Shown in pieces: positions 1 through 10,095 of a stretch of 64,000 nt of DNA (positions are counted from its first letter, which is position 1; every line of letters begins with the position of its first letter). The position numbers were made by a program, and so were the translations under genes. Source of the stretch: Piezodorus guildinii. Taxonomy: Eukaryota > Arthropoda > Insecta > Hemiptera > Pentatomidae. The notes below the pieces were generated by a model. That model did no database searches. It saw only the letters and a program-made list of their open reading frames with translations, and was not told the DNA's origin. The stretch covers positions 90,627,169 to 90,691,168 of the forward strand of contig CM041292.1 in NCBI GenBank assembly GCA_023052935.1, given 5' to 3'.

Positions 1-435
1 TGAACCAATGACGATAAAGTTATTGTTAGATCTGTTACAATATATAAGTTAAGAACGGGCGTAATAATCTAGAAATTTATCGCCCTTAAACACCTTACCT
101 ACCTATATAAGTTAAGAGAAATAACACCAGTAGCCGAGTAAACACCGACTGGCTCGTTTCGTGTATGTTTTAAATAATTAACTCATATATAAGAGAAGAA
201 GATATATGTTATGAATTATTAAAGGATGAGAATGCAATTGATCTTTTTGTCTAATACTAATCTGAATGATTTAAATCTGCATCTATTTAAATATGAAAAC
301 TGGAACTGATGAGCTAAATCATAAGCAGCATTCACAGTTGCCTCAGAAGTTAAAATTATTATGTGAATGGTCTCTAGATTCTCATTTCCGCTGGGAAGGT
401 ATTCTGCAATATCAGATCACCTGTCCAACCTGCAT
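1..435. other. Left edge, no gene recognised
   Basis: No supported coding exon. The motif TATAAGTTAAGA occurs twice, near 43 and 106, about 60 bases apart in direct orientation. This could be the edge of an old LTR or another repeat that continues outside the window. A short open frame starting at 293 has no recognisable domain and runs into the family R repeat, so it is not called. Confidence 0.3.
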
Positions 436-1240
436 TTTACTTTCACTTACTATATATAGTAAGGGAATGTATTGCGATCGTGAAAATTTTCGAATTCCAG
501 TTTTCAACGGAAATACACGTTTTAGGGTCCCCTGAGTCCAAATAACCAAGTCCCGCAAAAAGGTCTGTGTGTGTGTGTGTGTGGTAACTCCCGGGCGGAA
601 ACGGTAAGTCCTATGAAACTGAAATTTCATATTTAAGACAACTATACGCCCGAGACGTGACAAAACTTTTTTCATCAAAATGAGCTTACCAGAAGAGGCA
701 CTTTATACCATGCATTTTGCACCTTTTTTCGAATTCTCGAAAACGGTTCCGACGATTTTGATTAAACTCGCTATATCGATGCAAAATTTAATAGGCTTTA
801 ATATCTTGTAGGTTTTATTTGGATAAAAATGGTCTGACAGGGCTTAAATGCCGAAATATATAAATTGAATAAATTCGATACCCAACTAAAGGAGAAAACA
901 GAAAAAATATTTTTTTAATGCAAATTTTCGTTTTTGAACATAAGAGCAGTAATATACATGTATGATATACCGTTGGAAAGCTAAAGATTTTAGAAAAAAT
1001 ATCATCTCATACACAAGCTTTTAGAAGTTAATAGAGAGTGATGAGAAGAAGATAAAACTAACTGATTATTTTAGATAATAATTTAATAGATTTTTTAATA
1101 AAACACATGTTTCTATAGAAATTCAATTTGATTAATTCCTAAAATAGTTTCACGTATTTTTATCTCTAACTGTATTTGAAAATTCTTTCATTGATTTTAA
1201 AAATCGAGGTAAGTGAAAGTCGTGTGTTGCCCGCACCAGA
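436..1240 (+). mobile_element. Family R repeat, copy i (about 0.8 kb, near intact)
   Basis: First of five clear copies of an unnamed dispersed repeat. It starts with ACTTTCACTTACTATATATA and ends with GTAAGTGAAAGTCGTGTGTT followed by GCCCGCACCAG. ACTTTCACTTAC and GTAAGTGAAAGT are inverted complements, so the ends carry a short subterminal inverted repeat. Inside are a (TG)n tract near 568-583 and a conserved segment around the words TTCTCGAAAACGG and GATTTTGATTAAACTC. No transposase is seen. A minus-strand open frame of about 88 codons (412-678) recurs nearly unchanged in copy iv, but this could simply reflect recent copying. A non-autonomous DNA element is the likeliest class; this is an inference. 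Confidence 0.7.
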
Positions 1241-1423
1241 TTTTTTCTTATCATTACCAATACTGGAACCCTCGGAATCACTCTAACGAAGGTGGCTACG
1301 CATTTTCGTGTCGCCGATTATGACCATGAATAAAGTCAAAATAAAATAAAATTAATCAGTTATATATGTTGATAATTACTAAGACAAATGCTTTATTTTG
1401 ATGACATTCGGACCAGCGAGTCT

Positions 1424-2782
1424 TTTTACTTTCACTTACCTATATATGAAATATATAGTAAGGGAAAGTATTGCGATCTTGAAAATTTTCAAATACACGT
1501 TTTAGGATCCCTTAAGTCGAAATAACAAGTACCACAAAGAAGTCCCTGTGTGTGTATGTGGTAAGTCAAGGGCTAAAACGATAAGTAGTATAAAACTGAA
1601 ATTTCATATTTTAAGAGCGTCTATGCCTGAGATATTGTAGCAACAGTCAGAGGAGCCACTTTATATCATACATTTTGCACCTTATTACGATTTTGATTAA
1701 ACTCGTTATATCGATGTAAAATTTAATGGGCTTAATATGACATAGGTTTTATTCTGATTGAAATAATCTGAAAGGGCTTAAATTCCGATGGTTTAAATTG
1801 TCCTCCTCTAAAGTACTTTCAATTTTGTAGATTCAAAAAAAAAAAAAAAAAACATTTTTCGTTGTTAGCATTCATAAAAAAAGTAAAATATATAAGTTAC
1901 ACGTATTTGATACACAAGTAAAGGAGAAAAGAGCAAACATATTTTTTATGCAATTTTTGTGTTTAAACATAAAAACATTCATATAGATGTATAATATACC
2001 TTTGGAAAGATAAATATTTTAGAAAAAAAATTATCTTATTCACAAAGTTGTGAAAGTTAACAGAGTGTGATAAAAGGCCGAAAAAAACTAACTGATTTTT
2101 TTATATAATAATATAAAAGATTATTTAATAAAACACAACTTTCTATGGAAATAAATTAAATTATTTTTTTCTCATCATTGTCGTAATTGTTCTTTTGTTT
2201 GAATATTTGTTCGATAAATATCAGGCCGTTTTACAAAAGAAATTCTTGGATATTTTTTTAAAACAATTTATTTAATCCAGTCATCGCCACGTTTCAGCCT
2301 CTAGGGCCATTACCATCTATTATTTTTTGTATAAATAGATCCCCTTTTTCAATTGATGATGAAAAATAATATGATATTTTTGAATACAGGTTTTTTTTGA
2401 AAAATGACATTTAAAAAAAATTATGAAAAGCGGTGAAATGAAAAGATAATTAAGATGGATATGCATGGTAGGTGACATAATTGTTAAAAATAATTTATTA
2501 TATGTTGTTGTAATTGAATTGTTGAAAATGTATAAATGCAATGAGACTTTAATTGATTACAGAAGCTTGATAATGGCCCTAGAGGCTGAAACGTCGCGAT
2601 GACTGGATTAAATAAATTGTTTTAAAAAATATATCCAAGAATTTCTTTTGTAAAACGGCCTGATATTTATCGAATAAATTAAATTTTTTTTTTTTTATTA
2701 TTTCATCTCTAACGGTTATTAAATTTTTTAAAATTTATTATAACAACAGAGGTAAGTGAAAGTCGTGTGTTGCGTTCACCAG
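1424..2782 (+). mobile_element. Family R repeat, copy ii, with MITE insertion
   Basis: Second family R copy in the same orientation as copy i, separated from it by about 180 bases. It opens with TTTTTACTTTCACTTACC and closes with AAGTGAAAGTCGTGTGTTGC then GTTCACCAG. It is more diverged than copy i and contains an A17 run near 1834. It is interrupted by a foldback MITE at about 2210-2674. The family R sequence TAAATTAAATT occurs on both sides of the insertion. Confidence 0.65.
2210..2674. mobile_element. Foldback MITE with ~103-bp terminal inverted repeats
   Basis: The left arm (about 2210-2312) begins TTCGATAAATATCAGGCCGT. The right arm (about 2571-2674) is its near-perfect inverted complement and ends GGCCTGATATTTATCGAA. 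The arms share the inner words CTAGGGCCATTA and TAATGGCCCTAG. The spacer of about 258 bases is AT-rich and has no recognisable protein. Long inverted arms with no coding capacity fit a non-autonomous DNA transposon. I could not define a clean target duplication because the flanks are themselves AT repeats. Confidence 0.75.
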
Positions 2783-3590
2783 AATTTTTAGAGTGTGTTT
2801 TTTTCAGGGACGGATGAGAATTGACAATTGTTCATCATCAGTCAAAATTACTTCAAAGAGATTATCTATTTCACCAATTTAAAATTAAAGTGAGCGCTAA
2901 TCGTGCCTCGTCGATTTCTTCGACAAGTTAGTACAAAAATCATGTGAGTTATCTTTCTCTAACATGGAACATTAATAAAAATTAAAAAGGCAATAACTAA
3001 AAATACAGTAAAAACACCAACTGGACTACTAATCTTCACTAAATGTACTACACAAGTAATCGACACAAACCTAGTTAGGTCTATTTGGACGTACAGAACA
3101 GAACTAAAATCAAATATTCATGAAAAACAAACACGTTTCACTCTTTATACCATATTCACATGAACCCACTTGTTTCAACTCCTGCTGTTGTATGTTGCTA
3201 TCAATTCAAAATTCACTATCATGACGACAATCAAGAAAAACAAGGAGAAAACTACCTATCTACCTCAAATTAGCTATTTGTCCAGTAAACAGCTGAAAAA
3301 GTATTAAAGAATAAAAAAAAATAAGAATAATATATGGTAAAATAATAATAATAAGTCACTTATGAATCCCTTCTATATCCAAGGTTGCTATCCTTACAGC
3401 AAAAAAAAACAAACAAACAAAGTACAGGCTGTGTTTGGATCTAATGCACAGAATAAATATTAAGCAATTACTTAAGTACATTTAATAATGTCAAATATAA
3501 CATTGAGATTATCTGAATATTAATTTAGAAAACGAACTTTTAAACGAAACTAATATCAGCAAAATGGTTTGCTATTTTTTCTCTACTTTT
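2783..3590. other. Unannotated AT-rich stretch
   Basis: No exon, RNA gene or known element recognised. The sequence is AT-rich with short A runs (for example near 3402-3420) and no long open frame with a known motif. Confidence 0.3.
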
Positions 3591-3595
3591 CTTTA

Positions 3596-4112
3596 GTGTT
3601 TATGAAATATATAGAAAGAAAGAGCAATGAGATATTGGATGTTTTCAACGGAAATACGTGTTCTAAGCTTCTCGGAGTCTAAACAAGTACAACAAAAAGG
3701 GTGGTTGTATGTCCTAATTCTAGATTCAAAACGAAAAATCAAACGAACCTGATATTTCATAATAAGATAGACATTTGCTAAAACATAAAGTTACTATAAG
3801 GAAAATATTGATTCATTTTACACCTTTTTATATTCTCGAAAACGGTTCAACCTATTTGAATTCAATATATATTTAAATTATGTTTAATATTAGAGCCGGT
3901 TTATGCTAATTGAAGTAGTCTTACAGGACTTTCTTTCTCTAAAATACCTTCAATTGGGTTCATTTTAAATAATTTACCATACCTTCTTGTCATAAAGACG
4001 GATAATTATGAAGAAATTTGATAACCAATAGTTGGAAAGGTAAGGATTTGAGAAAAAATACGATCTAGCACACTAATTGTAAGCTATAAACTGCAGGCAC
4101 ATCAGATTTTTT
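3596..4112 (+). mobile_element. Degenerate family R copy
   Basis: Weaker family resemblance. It has GTTTTCAACGGAAATACGTG near 3640, then TCTCGGAGTCTAAACAAGTA, a CTCGAAAACGGTTC segment near 3834 and a tail reading GCAGGCACATCAGA near 4092. The order of these words is the same as in copies i and iv, but the ends are eroded and the interior has indels. Confidence 0.45.
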
Positions 4113-4502
4113 TTTTTTTTTAATGCAAATAGTAAGGAATTAAATATTTATATTCTATTTCTGAGGTTGGTGGGGTCTATTTCAGCTCTTTCCAGTGGAC
4201 GTTTCTAAAATACAAAATACAACTCCGCCATACGTTTGTTTCGAATACTAATTCCTCCAAATCCATTTATGGTTACGGGCGATAATATGAGAATTCAGTC
4301 ACGAAGAATTAATGCTCTGGAAGGATATTTAAGAGATTATACTATTGAGATGAATGGATTGCCCACGGACAATGGGCACTTCATTCCAGGGGCACGTGTG
4401 TCGTCACGTCCCTCGGACCGGAAGCTCTTCGTCTCCCTCTTCCTTATCAGGGAAGGCACAGTGCCTCCTTGATTATGTTATTTCGTAACTCGCCTCAAGC
4501 AG
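4113..4502. other. Short open frame region, no assignment
   Basis: A 78-codon plus-strand frame (4236-4472) lies in sequence richer in GC than its surroundings. It ends just before an (AT)n tract. I recognise no domain. It may be a fragment of an unrecognised repeat rather than an exon. Confidence 0.2.
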
Positions 4503-4503
4503 A

Positions 4504-4504
<1 letters not shown>

Positions 4505-4568
<64 letters not shown>
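4505..4568. repeat. (AT)n microsatellite
   Basis: Uninterrupted alternating T and A for about 64 bases. Length is likely polymorphic between individuals. Confidence 0.95.
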
Positions 4569-4576
<8 letters not shown>

Positions 4577-4769
4577 TTATGGCGAGTGAAGTCGTTTTTG
4601 AGTCATCATACTAAGATGTATGATAAGTAGAGCGATAAAATAAATAATAGCGAATCATACATACTCCAATTCTTAGATTTTTTTTATTGGTGGAGGGAGG
4701 AGGAGAGAGGAAGAAAAATTGACGTCCTCACCTACATCAACCAGGCCAAAGAGGAAGAATTATTGTATA

Positions 4770-5050
4770 TTGTTTATTTATTTAACGTCCCTTTATGCTG
4801 CTGTGGCTAATCGGGCGATGTAGTGGGAGTCCTTAATTTTGCCTACCCAGATTTAATTAGGATAGGGATCTTTAACGAGTACCTGACATCGCACAGGCTC
4901 GGAACCACTTTTTAACGTCCCCTCCGAAGGACGGCATAACTAGGATTTTTTACTCCCATTAAAAAAATCCTAGAGCCACCTGCAGGTTTGAACCCGGGAC
5001 CTTGGGCATAGGAAGCTGTTATGCCAACCACCATGCTACAGGTAACCCCT
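4770..5050 (-). mobile_element. tRNA-derived SINE, family A, full copy
   Basis: Read on the minus strand, the element starts with a tRNA-like head. It has an A-box-like TAGCATGGTGGTTGGCATAA and a B-box-like GGTCCCGGGTTCAAACC. A non-tRNA body follows, ending in a TAAATAAATA-type tail. A perfect 11-bp duplication, ATTATTGTATA, flanks it at 4759-4769 and 5051-5061, the hallmark of target-primed retrotransposition. The body contains a hairpin, AGGATTTTTT and AAAAAATCCT separated by about ten bases, that is conserved in other copies. As a SINE it would depend on a partner LINE. Confidence 0.85.
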
Positions 5051-5061
5051 ATTATTGTATA

Positions 5062-8000
5062 AATTACTTATCAATTAAGACAGAGAGGCAAGTTGTGGAT
5101 TCATCCGAAATAAATTTCACACTGTCCAGGCAGGTTTCGATTAGGTACGGTTGTACTCAATTGGGCTAATATGGTGCTTTTTAAATAATAATTTATTACA
5201 GTAATTTGCAATGATTGCTACAAAACAAATTCAAACGTAAACCTTGCAATCCGTAATATCAGCGTTATATCACTACGTCAAAAACTGGTAAAATGTCTTT
5301 AGAATATACTGACAGAAAATGAAAATTCAAGAAACAAATAAGGGAATACATTAATCTGATCTTCGTCATTATTTGAATAAAAAAAGTTTCTGAAAATAAT
5401 ATAAAACAAAATGTGTGATTAAAAAGGCGCAAAACGGTTATTTTTTAGTAATGCTTACCGATTTTCTTTAACTAAGATTGTACCTGGTTAAGGATATTTC
5501 AACGAGAGTGACATAACCTACAATCTTAATGACTACATAATCCAAAATATGTTTATGCCAAAAAAATGATCAAAACTTTTATTTCTAATATACTATGTAT
5601 AAAGAACGAAGGTTAAATGATTAGAATAGATTTTACTTGCTTAGGTTTTTTTTTTCTGTTGATGTTTAAAAATATGGATGACTTTTGTTACATAGTTTAA
5701 TGCAATTTTTCCAACAGACGTTAACAGTTTGCAGGAACACAGAAGACGATCCAGTCTGCAAACTGTGGTTTCCATGGTGCAACGGTAGGCTACCCACTAG
5801 CTCGATAAACGGTCCCTTGGGTGCTCTTCCTATCGATAAATTCAAACACTAGGGTTCAAGGGCGGTGACAAATCGTTCTAATTAAAGGTAATCCGGGAAA
5901 ATAATCGGTTATATTTGTTGTTTTACTCAAATAAACACTTTCAAAAGTTGTAACTAATATTTATTAAACACTAGAATTTCAATAATCTTGGTTTGCAATA
6001 TTTTGAAAAACACATTGTTCTAACTGGGAAAAATGCGAAGGAATCATACAGTCCGTAAACCCAAAAGAGAACCTCTCTACCACGAGAGTGGCAGTGTTGC
6101 CACTTTACAACAATATTTAAGCTGTTCAAGCAGCCACTTCAAAGACGCGAGGCAACCAATTTAAATTCTTAAAAAAACATCAACACTTCCCGATTTCCAG
6201 ACACAGATTTTCATCACCAATACTAAGCACTTTGGCAATAACATTAGGAAAGTGAGATCTATTGGGTCGATACTTCCATGCCCTGATGATCTTCAATAAA
6301 TCAATTGATATTTCATTGAGAAAAAAAGCTGGCAGGTATGAGAGCATGGATGAGACCAACATTAGAAGTTCAGGAATATTACAAAAGCAAAAGCCATAGC
6401 GAAAAATACAAGAATAGTTTTAATCACACATAAGATCCAAGTTGAATTGAATTAAAACTGTTTTCATCTTAGCCTGGCATTACCATTGATTTAAAAAACA
6501 CTTTTTAATTAATAAATAGATGTTTGAAATCATAGTGTAAAGGTAAGACAATAAAGTTTGAGCAGTGAACATACCTACAGTATACAATACAGAGGCCAAG
6601 TGACTGAGGATTTAAAATATGTAAAGAAATTTCATTATTTTCATATTCATCAAAATCCAGAGATGAGATAGATACAAAAATAAGAATTAAAACAAAAATC
6701 ATTGGCATGAAAAAACAAAATTTCTACCAAAAAGTTGAAAACTAATTGACTAGATTGAGTATTATTATATATTTACTAGGTAAAATATTATACTTAGAAT
6801 CTTAGAGACAAAAGTTAAAAAAACAAACTCCCATGGTTCATTTCCAAATACCTTGAATGCAATAGGCCTGTATTGAAGATGAAAATTATAAAAATGTATC
6901 TGTATCTGAACTACCCATGGCAGATGTTTTTCTCCGACTATGGCTTATAAGAAAATTGTAAGACATAAAACAAAATAATAATAATAAACAAAAAACTACT
7001 AGCCATAAAGTTTCTTGGGATCAGCACATAGTAGATCCATACTGTTCCTAAACCAATTTTAATTCAGGGTTAATTTGCCAAGATCATGGTCGATGGCCAG
7101 GTTTTTCCTCCAATATAAAGTACCTATTGTACAAGTAAGACCCCAAAGGATTAATTTAAATGATTACCCACATGTGATGTATCAGAATAAATAATTATCC
7201 TCCCACAGCCAGACTCGAAACTGGATCCTGGAGCTTAGTAACACAATTCCTTATCCACTTAGTTCCATTGCTTCATAAATGATAAAACTTAAATTTCAAA
7301 ATTATTAAGTATTTTTCGCCTGGACTTGATAAACAATTGGTTTAGTCTACTAGACTAACTCAGTTGTTCTCAAATTAAGTAATGGAAGAACCTCAGAGTG
7401 GTTCACAAAAGGATTGTACATCATTCTTTTATATCTTTCTTTCGCGAACTTATCCACAATTGAAAAATAACAACTAAACTGAATACATCAGATATAACTA
7501 AACATTTGAAGAGAAATAACATAAATTTCTAAAACTCACCATTACACAATTAAAAACTGTATCACAATCCCAACTACATATCAAACCAAATAGACATGAA
7601 TAGAAACTTATTTATATAAAATAATATGTCTGAATTTAAAGTTTAATTTTTTTAATTTTACAAATATATGAACAATTCAATGGAACTTCAAATTTCAATT
7701 TAACTATATACTATATGAAAAATGGAGGGAGGATGAATTCTAACAAGAAGGTTTCTATGATGGAAATTATCAAAAGGAATGAAAAAGTTTCAAATAAATG
7801 TGAAACTGTCCACGTCACATTGAGTTGAACTTGGAATATAATGAAAAAAGAAACCAAATAGGGGATGAAAATAGTTGTATTTATTTTTTGTATTGTTGTT
7901 TAGCAACATTTCTTTTTCAAACTTAGGCAAAAAGGATGATGACAGGAGAAGGATATACCAGTAGACAGAGAATTATTCAAAACTCATAATGAAGCTTAAA

Positions 8001-9902
8001 AATAATATACCTACTGGTATACATGGTTTCCACAATGAACTCCAGAAATAAAGTAGAAAAAGGTTTGGGAAGAGCTGATTCACATAAAATGTGAAATATT
8101 GATGTATGCAAAGATCTGCCGTAATAATAAAAAAATAAAAGAAAGGGGGAACCAACTAGATTATGCTTATTATTGGGCTATATCCATCCTCAGCTTCACT
8201 GCATTTAAACCATGTCAATAGATTTGTTCTTTAGAATGAGTACATGGTTCAAAGGAACTTCTGGTAAAAACCAAAGCAGAAGACCCAGAACTATCATTGT
8301 CTAACTTGGAGAAATGCTATGAAAATCATACAAACTTCACAAAATGCTTCACTAATCATTTAAGCATTTAGTCTATGGTGAGGAGATCCTAATCTCTCAG
8401 TGGTCAATCTGCCCTAAGAATCAGGAATGTAAGAATAAATCCAGGTGGGGAAATCTGTAGCAGACATAAATATGTAATCTAGAAAAATCAAAATCTTCTT
8501 TAAGGCTGTGATGACTGAGTGTGCTACTGAGTAACCTCAGCGACATCAGAGTCACACGATGGCAATCTGGACTGGTCTGATTGAAATTTATTTTTAGGCA
8601 GTCCCACAGAAAAAAAACAATGAAAGGGTAGAAGGGCATAAATGCACAGATTGCTGCTATCAATAAGTGTCTTATGCAATGGGTAAAAATTTAGGATTTA
8701 AACATCTTCTCAAGAGTTGCTAAGATCATGAATGCTGCACATTAAGAACATGTATATTGAGAAGAGTTGAAATTTTCAAAATTCTTCAAAATTTACCTAT
8801 ATTAAGAAGCAATGTTGGAATCTATGAAATCAGTATTCTATAATGCAAGGTATCATAATTCTACGCTAAAAATATCAAATAAAGTTTAATACATAAAGCT
8901 AAAAAAAATACCCATGAAATATTTAAATATAATAAAAAAAGGATCTTTATTCAGCAAATATCTTATAAATATAGTAAATAGACATTTAATAGAAGTAATT
9001 TAAATAAAACACAATATTTATTTTTATTCCGACTACAGAAAAAAAATACTGGAAAATTTTACCATTTAAAATATTAAAAACACAATAAAAAATTGTAATT
9101 CTAATCAGAAGAAAACTGTTCAAGAAAATTTATTATTAACCTATAAATGAATTTTTATAAGCAGTATTTGTAAAAGAAAAATGTTTTCTAATATTGTCCT
9201 ATTCAATGTATTGACCTAAAATAGAGCACTGTGTATTAAAAGTTTTTAAAACGATCACTACTTTTACGATGATATTAAATAAATATCATGAGAGACAGAT
9301 TCTTACATTATTTTTTTATTTAATACACAAAGTAACATATTCACAAAGTTGATTATGAAAAATGGTTAAATCATTATAAATATAATGAATAGGAATTCAA
9401 TTAACAGATGATATGTAGTAGAGGACAGGCTTCAGTATTTTGATAGGTATACATTGAAAGTTTAATTCTATTTAAAACTATATTGTATATAATTGTAGTG
9501 TTATATTGTTAAAGTGCATAGGTATCATCATTATTTTATGATAACTACCATATTTTTAAATTGATGGGGATACCTTACTTTTTAAATGAGAAATAAAATT
9601 ATAATTAAGTAACAATAGACTCGAGACTTATGAAGATTATTTAAAAATATATGAAAAAAATTGGAGAGGATCAACAATCATCCCATACAAAAATACATTA
9701 AACATTTAATTGAATCAATACTTACTAACAGTTATTTTCGAGTAAAAAGATATAGGTCACAAAATGTGTTACAATTAACATAGGGAAAACTAGTCATTAA
9801 ACTATATATCCTTATTTTGAAAGGTGACAAAAAAAAAAAAAAAATGATTTCCACTTAAAAATAACTTCCAACAAATGTTAATTTAAAATATATTCTGTTT
9901 AC
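5062..9902. other. Long AT-rich interval with no recognised gene
   Basis: About 4.8 kb with no supported exon. The downstream exons of the minus-strand HMG-box gene should lie here or beyond the left edge, but I could not identify the second half of the HMG box. A 10-bp inverted repeat, ACAGTTTGCA and TGCAAACTGT, sits at 5724-5733 and 5757-5766. Minus-strand open frames at 6180-6362 and 8421-8663 have no recognised domain. Confidence 0.3.
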
Positions 9903-10095
9903 CTAACGCTGATCTGCTTATTACTTTCGCTGGGATGATCATGAGCTAGTTTTTTTCTCCAAGTGTTAGCGTAAATCATGAATGCGTTTGGAGGGCGCGG
10001 GATCTTGATATTAGATTTCACTAATCTGATACCATTTGTCTGTCCAGTGATTTCGTTCACTGATATTACTTTGGCACAACTGGGTCCAGCCTTGC
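9903..10095 (-). CDS. HMG-box gene, exon 2 (N-terminal half of HMG box)
   Basis: Bounded by a TTTACAG acceptor and a GTAAAC donor. It has 193 bases, phase 1 in and phase 2 out. Conserved HMG positions visible are the PNAF core, the aromatic Y of MIY, the W of NTW and the following basic KK. The exon stops after ISV plus a split codon, just where SOX and MATA boxes continue with an LG-x-x-W segment. Confidence 0.75.

Noticed and set aside
1..200. LTR end of a retrotransposon suggested by the repeated TATAAGTTAAGA words
   Set aside because: No primer-binding site, partner LTR or coding domains in view.
4236..4472. 78-codon plus-strand open frame
   Set aside because: No recognisable domain, no splice or promoter support, and it sits between repeats; left as unassigned.
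5724..5766. 10-bp perfect inverted repeat ACAGTTTGCA / TGCAAACTGT as a terminator or operator
   Set aside because: Isolated short inverted repeat in animal intergenic DNA; expected by chance in a window this size.
6180..6362. Minus-strand frame as a possible downstream HMG-gene exon
   Set aside because: The translation lacks the expected LG-x-x-W segment and any HMG-like spacing.
8400..8663. Minus-strand region with a short frame ending DSDVAEVTQ as a possible last exon of the HMG gene
   Set aside because: No acceptor AG at a suitable place and no homology; too speculative.
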